Assembly: GCA_947627295.1 (NCBI GenBank)
Contig: CANQVJ010000001.1
Coordinates: 1 to 64,000 of the forward strand
DNA from: an uncultured Clostridia bacterium
GTDB lineage: Bacteria; Bacillota; Clostridia; TANB77; CAG-508
DNA: 64,000 bases
Reading direction: 5' to 3'
Part shown: piece after piece, positions 17,906 through 26,654 of the stretch
Position numbering within the stretch: position 1 is the first letter of the stretch
Layout of the letters: every line of letters begins with the position of its first letter
The notes under the pieces: generated by a model
What the model was told of the DNA's origin: nothing
The model's database searches: none
What the model saw: the letters and a program-made list of their open reading frames with translations, nothing else
Position numbers and translations under genes: made by a program

Positions 17906-18757
17906 ATGAAAGAAAAATTATTTACAGTTTTAACTGTGCTTATCATGATAGCAATTTTAGCAGGAATAGGTTTTGTGGGATATGGATATTACCGCAAACA
18001 AACAATGGAAGTGAAAAATCCAATAGTTACAATGGATATTGATCAATTTGGAACAGTTACAATGGAGCTATATCCAGATCAAGCTCCAGAAACAGTTGCA
18101 AACTTTATAACTTTAGCAAATAGAGGTTTCTATGACGGCTTAACTTTCCACAGAGTTGTAAACGACTTTGTAATTCAAGGTGGAGATAAAAATGGAGACG
18201 GTAAAAGTCAAGCAACACTTGGAGATTTAAGAGATAATGGTGGAGATGATGAATATTGCATCAAGGGTGAGTTTACTGCAAATGGAGTTGAAAATACTCT
18301 TAAGTTTGAAGAGGGAACTCTTGCAATGGCAAGATCTGATTACACCCAATATAGTGATAGTTTAACTTCTGAATCATATAATTCAGCAAGCTCACAATTC
18401 TTTATTGTAACTCCATATAACAAAGACGGTGAGCGTGAAAACTTAGCTACATTAAATGGATATTATACTGCTTTTGGAAAAGTTACATCTGGAATTGATG
18501 TTGTTGAAAGAATTTCAGAAATTGAAGTTACAGAACAAACTGAATCAGAAGACGGAGAAGGAAATGAAGATGCTACAATGCAAAGTACTAGTGAAAAGAG
18601 TAAACCAGTTCACGCACCAAAAATTAATTCAGTAAAAGTTGAAACATTTGGAGTTAATTATGGAGAACCACATACATTAGAACCATTTGATTACATGACT
18701 TGGTTATATAAACAATATGGTATAGATCCTTCTGCACTTAATGGTGCATCAGAGTAG
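17906..18757 (+). CDS. Membrane-anchored cyclophilin-type peptidyl-prolyl isomerase
   Basis: 283 residues. One N-terminal transmembrane anchor (about 8-28) then a cyclophilin domain: GTVTMELYPDQAPETVANF, GLTFHRVVNDFVIQGGD, LAMARS and SSQFFIVT are the core motifs with the catalytic Arg in FHRV. It would assist folding of exported proteins outside the membrane. An acidic stretch (about 210-230) interrupts the C-terminal strand. RBS GAGGAG. No CGG codon. Terminator follows at once. Confidence 0.88.
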   Translation: MKEKLFTVLTVLIMIAILAGIGFVGYGYYRKQTMEVKNPIVTMDIDQFGTVTMELYPDQAPETVANFITLANRGFYDGLTFHRVVNDFVIQGGDKNGDGKSQATLGDLRDNGGDDEYCIKGEFTANGVENTLKFEEGTLAMARSDYTQYSDSLTSESYNSASSQFFIVTPYNKDGERENLATLNGYYTAFGKVTSGIDVVERISEIEVTEQTESEDGEGNEDATMQSTSEKSKPVHAPKINSVKVETFGVNYGEPHTLEPFDYMTWLYKQYGIDPSALNGASE

Positions 18758-18761
18758 AATA

Positions 18762-18798
18762 AAAAAGCCTTACAATAACTAAATTGTAGGGCTTTTAG
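18762..18798. terminator. Bidirectional terminator
   Basis: AAAAGCCTTACAAT paired with ATTGTAGGGCTTTT (one bulge or mismatch), between the convergent ppiB-like and cotJC genes. Confidence 0.75.
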
Positions 18799-18809
18799 AT
18801 TGCTTAAAA

Positions 18810-19445
18810 TTAATCTTTATCTTCTATTATTTTAATTTCTTTATTAGGCATTGTAAATTCTTTATTGTTTACAAATATTTTCTTTTGAGCCAATCTTTCA
18901 TGAATATTATCTAAGGTTTCGTCAAATCTTTGGAAGTGAACAATTTCTCTTTGCCTTAAATAGCGTAAAACATCCACAACATCAACATTGTCACGGCATA
19001 AATCAATTAGTTTTTCATAAACGGCTCTGGCTTTTTGTTCTGCTGCAAGGTCTTCTTGTAGGTTGGCAATAGGGTCATTTTTACATGCAATATATGAAGC
19101 GTTCCATGGCACGCCGGCTGCTGAAACAGGGAAAACATCAACACCATAGTCAGTGTAGTAAGGCTTTAGACCGGCCTTTTCGATTTCTTTTATACTTACA
19201 CCGTCAGTTAGTTGGTGCACAAGGGTTCCAACAATTTCTAAGTGGGCTAGCTCCTCGGTGCCAATGTCGTTTAGAACGGCTTTAGAAGTGCTATCAGGCA
19301 TACCAAAACGCTGTGATAAATATCTAAGTGAAGCTGAAAGTTCACCGTCAGGTCCACCGTATTGAGAAATTATAATTCTGGCTAAGCGAGGGTCTTTTTC
19401 CTTAATTTTAATAGGGTATTGTAAAAATTTATTATAGGTCCACAT
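18810..19445 (-). CDS. cotJC: Spore coat protein CotJC, manganese-catalase-like
   Basis: 211 residues. Ferritin-like dimanganese catalase fold: carboxylate/His ligands visible in GTEELAHLEIV, the DLAAEQKARAVYEKL helix and REIVHFQRF. In Bacillus CotJC is a spore coat component assembled with CotJA; here it closes the cotJABC operon, its start overlapping the cotJB stop. Supports a spore-forming host. No in-frame CGG despite several GCC GGN junctions. Confidence 0.92.
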   Translation of the reverse strand: MWTYNKFLQYPIKIKEKDPRLARIIISQYGGPDGELSASLRYLSQRFGMPDSTSKAVLNDIGTEELAHLEIVGTLVHQLTDGVSIKEIEKAGLKPYYTDYGVDVFPVSAAGVPWNASYIACKNDPIANLQEDLAAEQKARAVYEKLIDLCRDNVDVVDVLRYLRQREIVHFQRFDETLDNIHERLAQKKIFVNNKEFTMPNKEIKIIEDKD

Positions 19446-19708
19446 TATTCATCACTTCCTTCCCAAGGCCATGCACCTTCAACCCATTTTAACCTATTGC
19501 AAGGAGAAGTAATGCAAAGTGGCTCAAACATTTCTTGATATTTGTCTTCTAATTCTTTTAATTTTTCACATTGGTTTTTGTAATATCTCATAGCTTTTCT
19601 GTTGCCAGGGTGTGTGTCTAAAAATAATGAGCTGTCTGTTATTGCAAAATGACAAGCTCTAATTTCTTCTAACAATTCTTCTTTTAATTTTTTTGCTTCA
19701 TTAGACAT
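19445..19708 (-). CDS. cotJB: Spore coat protein CotJB
   Basis: 87 residues with the CotJB signature: LLEEIRACHFAITDSSLFLDTHPGN at positions 9-33 in substance, then YYKNQCEKL and a Pro/Trp-rich C-terminus (WVEGAWPWEG). Required with CotJA and CotJC for coat assembly in the mother cell. It overlaps cotJA by its start codon and cotJC by one base, so translation is coupled. Confidence 0.9.
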   Translation of the reverse strand: MSNEAKKLKEELLEEIRACHFAITDSSLFLDTHPGNRKAMRYYKNQCEKLKELEDKYQEMFEPLCITSPCNRLKWVEGAWPWEGSDE

Positions 19709-19877
19709 TTTTATTTCCCCCTTTCAGGAATTGCAATCTTTCCATTGATTCCATAGGTTTATAGGTGTCTACAAGTTCAGGGAAGATTGTTCCGTTTTTC
19801 AAGCCGATTGAGTTGCTAAAATTACTGTTTGGGATATATTCGTCTTTAGGGCAACCATAAAAATTCATATTAAACAT
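19701..19877 (-). CDS. cotJA: Spore coat associated protein CotJA (short)
   Basis: 58 residues. Starts MFNMNFYGCPKDEY after GGAGGAAAAAA. The region LVDTYKPMESMERLQFLKGG near the C-terminus carries the CotJA core (P-x-Q/E...). Shorter than most CotJA but in the right place, with its stop overlapping the cotJB start. Probably transcribed by a mother-cell sigma factor; upstream TATACAAT on the minus strand is close to a SigE/SigK -10 box, but the -35 is unclear. Confidence 0.75.
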   Translation of the reverse strand: MFNMNFYGCPKDEYIPNSNFSNSIGLKNGTIFPELVDTYKPMESMERLQFLKGGNKNV

Positions 19878-19949
19878 TTTTTTCCTCCTTCTATATTGTA
19901 TACTTTATATTATGCAAGTTGGTGTAAAATGTGATTATGTAAAGCAAAA

Positions 19950-19981
19950 AAATAGACCCTTTTTCAAGAGTCTATTTAAAA
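19950..19981 (-). terminator. Terminator of the DUF362 gene
   Basis: Minus strand AAATAGACTCT paired with GGGTCTATTT, then a run of T, just after the DUF362 stop. Confidence 0.8.
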
Positions 19982-19983
19982 TA

Positions 19984-20865
19984 CTAAATTTCAATTAATT
20001 CATATTCTTTGTTACCAATTCCTAATTCTGCTGCAACATCAATTGTATGTGTACCATGCCTTGAGTTTACTCTTTCAAAGAATTGCTCTGTGCCAGGGTC
20101 GCCTGAATTTTTAACTAAATCGATACATGCTTGGTCGATTGCAACAGGGTCTGTAGAAGCAAGAATTCCAATATCTCCAACACAAGGTGGAGCGGCGTTG
20201 CCGTCACAATCACAATCAACTGAAATATTTTTCATGATATTTACAAAAGCAATTTGATCTTTGAAATATTCAACAACTGAAGAGGCAGCATCTGCCATAG
20301 CTTCTAAAAATCTATCTTGTTCAGGTAGATTGTCCCATAATTCCTCTTGATGTTTTGCTTTACCTGCAGTGTGAATCCAAGTTTTACCGTCAGAAGAACT
20401 GCAACCAATTGACAATTGTTTTAGAGCGCCACCATAGCCACCCATTGCATGACCTTTAAAATGAGAAAGTACTAACATAGAGTTGTAATTTGCAAGGTCT
20501 TTTCCAACATAGTTTTCTTTTATGACTTTTCCATTAGGAATAGGAAGAACCATATCAGGGCCTTCACTATCTAATAAATCAACATCAAAATATTTTGTCC
20601 ACTCATGTTCTTCTAATAATTTAAGGTGCTTTTCAGTAGAATTTCTAGCACCAGCGTAAGCTGTATTACACTCAACAACAGTTCCGTTTACATAGTCAAC
20701 CATTTTTTTAACCATTTCAGGTCTGATAAAGTTTTGATTACCTTTTTCACCAGAGTGAAGCTTAACGGCAACTTTTTCTTTTAAAGAAATGCCAAGTGCT
20801 TCATAAACTTTAATAATGTTTTCAGGTGTAATATCTTTTATAAAATATACTTTTGATTTTTCCAA
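19984..20865 (-). CDS. DUF362 domain protein
   Basis: About 293 residues. DUF362 signature regions: KVAVKLHSGEKGN near 35, VECNTAYAG near 65, SHFKGHAMGGYGGALKQLSIG near 145 and DPVAIDQACIDLV near 245. Three Cys in CDCDGNAAPPC may bind metal. No ferredoxin domain is fused, unlike many family members. The likely start is TTG 20865, eleven bases after AAAGGAG; the upstream ATG would add an AT-rich unlikely extension. Biochemical role not established. No in-frame CGG. Confidence 0.75.
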   Translation of the reverse strand: MEKSKVYFIKDITPENIIKVYEALGISLKEKVAVKLHSGEKGNQNFIRPEMVKKMVDYVNGTVVECNTAYAGARNSTEKHLKLLEEHEWTKYFDVDLLDSEGPDMVLPIPNGKVIKENYVGKDLANYNSMLVLSHFKGHAMGGYGGALKQLSIGCSSSDGKTWIHTAGKAKHQEELWDNLPEQDRFLEAMADAASSVVEYFKDQIAFVNIMKNISVDCDCDGNAAPPCVGDIGILASTDPVAIDQACIDLVKNSGDPGTEQFFERVNSRHGTHTIDVAAELGIGNKEYELIEI

Positions 20866-20978
20866 TAAAATCACTCCTTTAACAAAATTTCTATATATAT
20901 TATATATCACAAAAATCAAAAAAATGGAAGATGTATTTTTAATTTATTAAAAAAATCAAAAATATTTATGTATACCTA

Positions 20979-21007
20979 TTGAAATTGAGCTAAAATTTTG
21001 TTATACT
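20979..21007 (+). promoter_or_regulatory. Sigma-A promoter for the HExxH gene
   Basis: TTGAAA (20979-20984), 17-base spacer, TATACT (21002-21007). Confidence 0.65.
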
Positions 21008-21040
21008 GTATGCAGTTTATAAAAAAGGATGTTGAACAAT

Positions 21041-22036
21041 ATGAAAAGTAATATAATGTTACAAGCCATAGTAAATATGATATATAGAAAGCAAGATAAA
21101 ATTGTTGCTAAAAAAGTAAGAGCAGTATTAAATGCAGATAAGCGTGATAGAAAAGCTACAAGAAAACAAAGAGAGATATCACATGAATTGGTAGATTATT
21201 TTAAAAACAAAAAATATGATAAAAAAGATAAGAGATTTTTAGTAAGTAGGCTAAAAAAATTATTGAAATTAGAGTTGAAAGATATACAACCACTGGAAAA
21301 AAGAAGAATAAAACTAGTTCTAAAAAATCTTGATAATTTAGATTATCAAGACTTAAGAAAATTTAATCCATATTATGGTCTATATTTTGATCAAGATTAT
21401 GAACAAGATCAAGGATATGAAATAGAAAGAAAAATATTTGGTTTATATAGAGATGATTGCGGTAAAGTAGAAATAAATAAAACTGTAATGGAAGAAGGCT
21501 TAACAAGCGAAAATCCAAAAGATAGAATGAAAACTATTATGGAATTAATAGAAACTGTAATTCATGAGGCAATGCATTGTAAACAAAGAATTATGATGAG
21601 AAGCGGGGTCTGCACAAGAGAAACATTAAAACTAACCAAAGGGTTCTTTTTCTCAGATACATATAGATCTGGCTATTGGAGTAATTATAATCAAATAAGG
21701 TATGAACATAATGCAGAAAGCAAAGCCCTAGAAAAACAAAGGGAGTTATTTGAAGGGATAGATGATGAGGAGAGCAAGCTATATAAAGAATTTGTTCAAA
21801 AAGAATTAGAATTACAGGAAATAGTACCACAATTTTATTGGCTAGATAAACCAAAAAGTGAAGAAGAATATAAATACCTAGGTGTATATAGAATGGAATT
21901 TATGGAAGACATTACAATAGGGCAAGTTATAAAGGAAGAACCATGGATAATAACTTCTCGCGCCTACCCTATGCTTAGTAGAATGTATGATGATAATGGG
22001 GGCAGATTTTTCCAAGGGAATTATTGTGGCAGTTAG
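21041..22036 (+). CDS. Putative zinc-dependent protein with HEAMH motif, unknown
   Basis: About 331 residues, not assigned to a family. Highly charged N-terminal half (Lys/Arg-rich, coiled) and a central metallopeptidase-like motif VIHEAMHCKQR (near residue 172), with HNAESKALE about 45 residues later offering a possible third ligand (Glu). No signal peptide. Overlaps the next ORF by 13 bases in the -1 frame. Catalysis is only suggested by the HExxH motif. Confidence 0.55.
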   Translation: MKSNIMLQAIVNMIYRKQDKIVAKKVRAVLNADKRDRKATRKQREISHELVDYFKNKKYDKKDKRFLVSRLKKLLKLELKDIQPLEKRRIKLVLKNLDNLDYQDLRKFNPYYGLYFDQDYEQDQGYEIERKIFGLYRDDCGKVEINKTVMEEGLTSENPKDRMKTIMELIETVIHEAMHCKQRIMMRSGVCTRETLKLTKGFFFSDTYRSGYWSNYNQIRYEHNAESKALEKQRELFEGIDDEESKLYKEFVQKELELQEIVPQFYWLDKPKSEEEYKYLGVYRMEFMEDITIGQVIKEEPWIITSRAYPMLSRMYDDNGGRFFQGNYCGS

Positions 22037-22440
22037 AAATAGAAAAAGATTTTATAGGAGAAAATCAATATTTAAGTGAAAAAGAAAAGGAAGAGGCAAT
22101 ACGCCAAACAGAAGAAACTTACAGTGAATTGATGTGGAACGTTTTAAGTGTAAGTAATTCACAAAATATTTTTAATGATTTAGAGGATGATGAAAAAGAA
22201 GATGTAAAAAGACTTTTAATGAAAGCAAAGGAATTAATTGCATCTGATAGAGAAGAAGTTAAAAAGAAAAGTTCAGAAATAAGTGAGGCATATGAAAAAA
22301 ATTCTTCTACTAAAAAAGACCCTGAAACGGTAGCTACAATGGACAAATTAATAGTAAGAAAAAATTATGGTGAACAGAGCTTTTTATCTCAGTCAGAAGA
22401 AAAAGAAGAGTTGATAGATGAATTTATAGAAGAGTTATAA
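22024..22440 (+). CDS. Highly charged hypothetical protein overlapping the HExxH gene
   Basis: About 138 residues, rich in Glu, Lys and Ser, probably helical. It starts at TTG within the end of the upstream gene (AAGGGA precedes it), so either translational coupling or a -1 shift joins the two. No CGG is present at the junction, so it is not one of the recoding sites. Followed by a clear terminator. No family recognised. Confidence 0.5.
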   Translation: MWQLEIEKDFIGENQYLSEKEKEEAIRQTEETYSELMWNVLSVSNSQNIFNDLEDDEKEDVKRLLMKAKELIASDREEVKKKSSEISEAYEKNSSTKKDPETVATMDKLIVRKNYGEQSFLSQSEEKEELIDEFIEEL

Positions 22441-22472
22441 GCAAGGTTACATAAAAACCTTGCTTTGTTTAT
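22441..22472 (+). terminator. Terminator
   Basis: GCAAGGTT (22441-22448) with AACCTTGC (22456-22463), then a T-rich stretch. Confidence 0.75.
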
Positions 22473-22480
22473 ATAAAGAT

Positions 22481-23188
22481 TTATTTGAATTCGCTGTTTA
22501 ATTTTTCAATAGCTTTACTTTCGATTCTACTAACATATGATCTAGAAATACCTAAATCACTTGCAATTTCCTTTTGAGTTTTTTGCTTTTTACCGGCCAA
22601 GCCCAAAGCGAAATTCAATAATTGTTCTTTCTCTATCTCTAAGGATTGATTTCATTTTTTCATAAACACTTTTTATTCTCATTTTAATATCAACTTCATC
22701 TTCAATGCTACGCTCGTCGTTTTCTAAAACATCTTGAAGAACAACCACATTTCCGTCTTTATCTTTTCCAATAGGCTCATTTAAATATACCTCAGAATTT
22801 AGTTTTTTAGTGGACCTTAAATGCATTAAAATCTCGTTTTCCACACATCTGGCAACATATGTGGAAAGTTTGGAGTTTTTTTCAATTTTGAAACTGTTGA
22901 CTCCTTTGATTAATCCGTATAGTACCAATAGAAATTAAATCCTCTTGATCAGTATTTGTGTTATTATATTTTTTTGCAATATAAGCAACAAGTCTTAAAT
23001 TCCTTTCAATTAATTTATTTCTAGCATCTATGTCTCCGATTTGACATCTTTTGCAAACAAATAAGTTCTTCCTCTTTTGAAAGAGGTTCAGGGAATAGAT
23101 TGCTCCCTTGTATGTATCCAACCGCAAAAATTGCGTGCCTAAAAAATTCAAAAAATCCGGCACTTGTAATAGCAGAAAAAAGCATCAT
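22481..23188 (-). CDS. sigK: Sporulation sigma factor SigK, three CGG +1 recoding sites
   Basis: About 234 residues after recoding. Mother-cell late sporulation sigma factor. N-terminal pro-sequence-like hydrophobic start ([13 protein letters not shown]) then [21 protein letters not shown], region 2 ([33 protein letters not shown]) and region 4 ([21 protein letters not shown]). Minus-strand CGG at 23038 (SNGDIDARN), 22917 (SIGTIGLIKG) and 22595 (FGLGGKKQKT) each lead to an early stop in the zero frame and restore the family sequence in +1. RBS GGAGGTG before ATG 23188. The gene is not split by a skin element. Divergent from the TIGR04086 gene. Confidence 0.93.
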
Positions 23189-23281
23189 TTCAGCACCTCC
23201 ATTTAAATTATATTCTGCCCTTAATTTTATTGTGCATGTACCTAAAAAACTTGCATATAAATTTACAAAGGGGGAATTGAT

Positions 23282-23659
23282 ATGAATAATGTAAAAAATA
23301 TATTTTTAGGAATAGGTGTTGCTTTTTTAACAACTGTAATAACATTAATAATAGTAGCTTTGTTACTTTCGTTTTCAGATGTAAATGAATCGATAGAAGA
23401 ACCTGCAATAATGATAATTTCTGCACTTTCAGGTTTATTGGGTGGATTTATGGCAAGTAGAAAAATACATAAAAACGGTATTTTAAATGGCGGAATAATT
23501 GGTATTTCATATTTTTTAATTTTATACCTTATTTCAAGTATATTAAATTGGAACTTTGTTCTTAGCGTAAAGTCTATAGTCATGATATTAGTAGGAGTAG
23601 CATGCGCAATAGCAGGTGGAATTCTAGGAGTAAACATACAAAAAAAGCCGAACCCTTAA
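23282..23659 (+). CDS. TIGR04086-type four-helix membrane protein
   Basis: 125 residues with four predicted membrane segments (about 8-30, 42-58, 70-88, 98-118) and Gly-rich helices (GLLGGFMASR, GVACAIAGGILGV). In Clostridia this family sits near yajC/secDF, as here. RBS AAGGGGG. No function established. Confidence 0.75.
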   Translation: MNNVKNIFLGIGVAFLTTVITLIIVALLLSFSDVNESIEEPAIMIISALSGLLGGFMASRKIHKNGILNGGIIGISYFLILYLISSILNWNFVLSVKSIVMILVGVACAIAGGILGVNIQKKPNP

Positions 23660-23708
23660 GCCTTAGAGTAGCAAGATTTACAAAAGATAAAACTTTCCAA
23701 GAAAACTA

Positions 23709-23737
23709 TTGACAATTTTAAGAAATTACGATAAAAT
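23709..23737 (+). promoter_or_regulatory. Sigma-A promoter for the HD gene and secDF
   Basis: TTGACA (23709-23714), 17-base spacer, TAAAAT (23732-23737). Confidence 0.7.
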
Positions 23738-23776
23738 CAATAAAGACTAACAAAAGCAAAAAGGGGGCAGGCATAT

Positions 23777-24439
23777 ATGGTAACTCTAGAAGATGTAAAA
23801 AACAATAAAGAAGTGCAAGCACTTATTGTTGGAGCACAAAAGCAGTTAGACGGTCTTCGGTTATACAGAACACAGTTATAGACATATTAGTATAGTTTCT
23901 CGGAAGAGCAATGCATATATTAAAAACATTGGGTTATGGAGAAAGAGAAGTTGAACTTGCAGGTATAGCCCGGCTATCTACACGACATAGGAAATTGTGT
24001 AAACAGAGTTGAACATGCACATAGTGGAGCTATTATGGCGTACAACATTTTAAAAGAAATGGGGATGCCAATTGAAGAGTGTACAGAAGTTATGTTGGCA
24101 ATAGGTAATCATGATGAAGATACTGGTACAGCAGTTAGCAATATTTCAGCAGCTTTAATTCTTGCAGATAAATCAGATGTTCATAGGGATAGAGTTGTAA
24201 ATACAAATATATCAACTTTTGACATACATGATAGAGTTAATTATGCTGTTACTGATGCAGATTTAAGTATTAGTAAAGAAGATAGAAAAGTATCATTGAA
24301 ACTTACAATTGATACAAAATTATGTCCAGTATTAAACTATTTTGAAATATTTATGGCAAGAACTATGATGAGTAAATATGCAGCTAAATATTTAGGAATA
24401 TGGTTTGAATTAATTATTAATGGAACAAAATTATTATAG
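23777..24439 (+). CDS. HD-domain phosphohydrolase, three CGG +1 recoding sites
   Basis: About 219 residues after recoding. The zero frame is broken three times within 120 bases, at CGG 23858, 23901 and 23971. Reading C + GGN each time gives LDGLGYTEHSYRH, then IVSGRAMHIL, then GIAGYLHDIGNCVNRVEH: a complete HD motif with metal His (HSYRH), His-Asp (LHDIGN) and later His (EHAHSG). This family regularly lies next to secDF in Clostridia. A stop-codon-free remainder runs to 24439. The shift positions fall directly before the two metal-binding motifs, so a non-shifted product cannot be active. ATG 23777 follows AAGGGGG. Substrate unknown. Confidence 0.93.
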
Positions 24440-24457
24440 TTTGAAAGGAAGAGCAAT

Positions 24458-25957
24458 ATGAAAGGAAGTAAAATTAAATTAACAACAATTATTTTAGCAA
24501 TAATATTAATTATTATGGTAGGCTTTTTAGGAATTTATACACAAGTACAAAACAGAATGGAAAATCAGGTTAAAAGCTATACTTTATCTCAAAACCTTAA
24601 GGGAGCAAGGGTAGTTGAGCTTAAAGTAAGTGATGAGCAAAAAGAAATTGTAAAAAATTCAGAAGGTAATGAAGTATCAGATGCAAGTTCACTTACAGAC
24701 GACGAAATATCTCAAAAAGGTTATACAAAGGAATCAGTACCTGAAAACCCTGATGAAGTTAAAACAAAGGAAAATTATATAAAATCAAAGGAAATAACTG
24801 AGGATAGATTAAAAGAATTAGGTGAAGATGAATACTATGTTAGATTAAATGAAGAAACAGGAAGTCTTTATGTTGAACTTTCAGAAGATACTGGTACAGA
24901 TGATGTTGTAACAAATTTATCTTCAACAAGTAAATTTACAGTTACTTCTGAACTTACTGGAGAAGAATTAATGAATAATGACGATATTCAAGAAGTAAGT
25001 GTATTAACAGGTTCACCTTCAAACTCACCAACTGCTGGTACAGCTGTTTATTTGAGTATTCAATTTAATAAAGAAGGAACTAAAAAATTAGAAGAAATAT
25101 CTACAAAATATAGAGATGCAACTAAAGATACAGAAAGTAGTTCAGATAGTGAAACTTCTGAAGGAAATACAACAGAAGAAAACACAACAGAAGGAAATAC
25201 TACTGAAACAACTACTGTTGATGAAAGTGGAGAACAAAGTGAAACAGCAGGAAATGTTATATTAAAAATTGATGATGAACAACTTATGACAACAACATTT
25301 GACCAAGTTATTAGAAATGGTCTACTTCAACTTGTTTTTGGACAGGCTTCAACAGACAATGATGTAATTCAAGGAAATATTGAAAAGGCACAAGCAACAG
25401 CAACATTATTACGAAATAAAGTAATGCCAATTAAATATACTGTTGAAGAAAATAAATTCATACAATCTGAATTAACAAAAGAAAATTTACAACAATTAGC
25501 AATTGTTGTAGGAGCAGTAATTGGAGTTATATTATTAGCAATAGTAATTAAATTTAAATTAAAAGGTTTATTAATTGCAATTTCAAATGTAGGATTAATT
25601 GCACTACTACTATTGTTAGTTAGATATGCAAATGTAATGATTTCATTTGAAGGGCTAGTAGCTCTTGTAGTTGTAGCAGCTTTAAATATAGCATTTACTG
25701 TAAAAATGTTATGCTTAAAAGAAAAGCTATCAGCAAAAGAAGCTATAAAAGAAACATATAAAAAGTTCTTCATTATTACATTACCAGTAATAATAATGAG
25801 TATAGTATTTATATTTATTAAATGGGTTCCAGTAGCAAGTTTCGGAGCAGTTATGTTCTGGGGATTTATACTAATTGCAATATACAATTTAATATTTACA
25901 ACTCCATTATTAATACTAAGTGAAGGCAAGTCAGGAGGTGTAAATAATGAAAAATAA
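24458..25957 (+). CDS. secD: Protein translocase subunit SecD-like
   Basis: 499 residues. N-terminal membrane helix (8-27), a large extracytoplasmic domain with the P1-type segments (YYVRLNEETGSLYVELSED; GTAVYLSIQFNKEGTKKLEEIS) and five C-terminal helices (about 350-490). Promotes the late steps of Sec export. An unusual low-complexity Thr/Glu/Ser insertion (about 225-265, repeats of EGNTTE) lies in the extracytoplasmic domain. secF follows with an 11-base overlap. No CGG codon in frame. Confidence 0.85.
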   Translation: MKGSKIKLTTIILAIILIIMVGFLGIYTQVQNRMENQVKSYTLSQNLKGARVVELKVSDEQKEIVKNSEGNEVSDASSLTDDEISQKGYTKESVPENPDEVKTKENYIKSKEITEDRLKELGEDEYYVRLNEETGSLYVELSEDTGTDDVVTNLSSTSKFTVTSELTGEELMNNDDIQEVSVLTGSPSNSPTAGTAVYLSIQFNKEGTKKLEEISTKYRDATKDTESSSDSETSEGNTTEENTTEGNTTETTTVDESGEQSETAGNVILKIDDEQLMTTTFDQVIRNGLLQLVFGQASTDNDVIQGNIEKAQATATLLRNKVMPIKYTVEENKFIQSELTKENLQQLAIVVGAVIGVILLAIVIKFKLKGLLIAISNVGLIALLLLLVRYANVMISFEGLVALVVVAALNIAFTVKMLCLKEKLSAKEAIKETYKKFFIITLPVIIMSIVFIFIKWVPVASFGAVMFWGFILIAIYNLIFTTPLLILSEGKSGGVNNEK

Positions 25958-26597
25958 AAAAGTAATAATAGCAGCTATTTTAGGAATTATACTTATAGCA
26001 GGAATTGTTATGGCTGTAGTAAAAGGGTTCAATTTTGAATCAATTTATACAAATGCACAAGAAATTGAATTGCGTTTGAACAAAGAATTTAATATAAATG
26101 ATGTTCAAAAAATTGCACAAGAAGTTTTTGGAAAAGATGTATCAGTTAGAGCGGTAGAATTATATAATGATGCTATATCTGTTACTTCAAAACAAATTTC
26201 AGATGAAAAGAAAGAAGAATTTGTAACGAAAATTAATGAAAAATATGGAAGTGAATTAAAAGCAGAAAATACAGAAATTCACACTATACCAAATCTTCAT
26301 TTAAAAGATTTACTTAAAAATCTAATATTACCTTTTGTAATATCTACATCATTAATTTTAATATATCAAATATTAAAATATTTTAGATTAGGGTTTGGAA
26401 AAGTATTATTAAAAACAATATTAGCATTGGCAATAGCTGAAGCTGAACTTATGAGTTTAATAGCAATTACAAGATTTCCAGTTGGTACAACTACAATTGC
26501 ATTAATATTATTTACATATATGTTCACTCTAATTGGAATTACTTCAAAGTATGAACAAGAATTGCAAGAAATAAAAGCTCAAGATGAAGAAGATTAA
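25947..26597 (+). CDS. secF: Protein translocase subunit SecF-like
   Basis: 216 residues. N-terminal helix (5-25), extracytoplasmic domain, then membrane segments from about residue 125 (NLILPFVISTSLILIYQ; LLKTILALAIAEAELMSLIAIT; TIALILFTYMFTLIGI). Shorter than the usual SecF of about 300, with fewer C-terminal helices visible. Overlaps secD, so it is co-translated. Ends in an acidic tail and a strong terminator. Confidence 0.78.
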   Translation: MKNKKVIIAAILGIILIAGIVMAVVKGFNFESIYTNAQEIELRLNKEFNINDVQKIAQEVFGKDVSVRAVELYNDAISVTSKQISDEKKEEFVTKINEKYGSELKAENTEIHTIPNLHLKDLLKNLILPFVISTSLILIYQILKYFRLGFGKVLLKTILALAIAEAELMSLIAITRFPVGTTTIALILFTYMFTLIGITSKYEQELQEIKAQDEED

Positions 26598-26606
26598 TAT
26601 AAATTA

Positions 26607-26638
26607 AAAGCGGGCTTTTAACCAAAAGCCTGCTTTTT
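26607..26638 (+). terminator. Terminator of secDF operon
   Basis: AAAAGCGGGCTTTT paired with AAAAGCCTGCTTTT (one mismatch), loop AACC, ending in T residues. Confidence 0.85.
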
Positions 26639-26654
26639 AAAAGGAAAGAATTAT

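Noticed and set aside
22481-23188. sigK split by a skin-type prophage element
   Set aside because: The three breaks are single-base shifts at CGG with continuous coding sequence; no recombinase or inserted DNA is present.
23660-23776. SCIFF peptide gene (scfA) expected near secDF in Clostridia
   Set aside because: The stretch between the TIGR04086 and HD genes holds a promoter but no cysteine-rich ORF.
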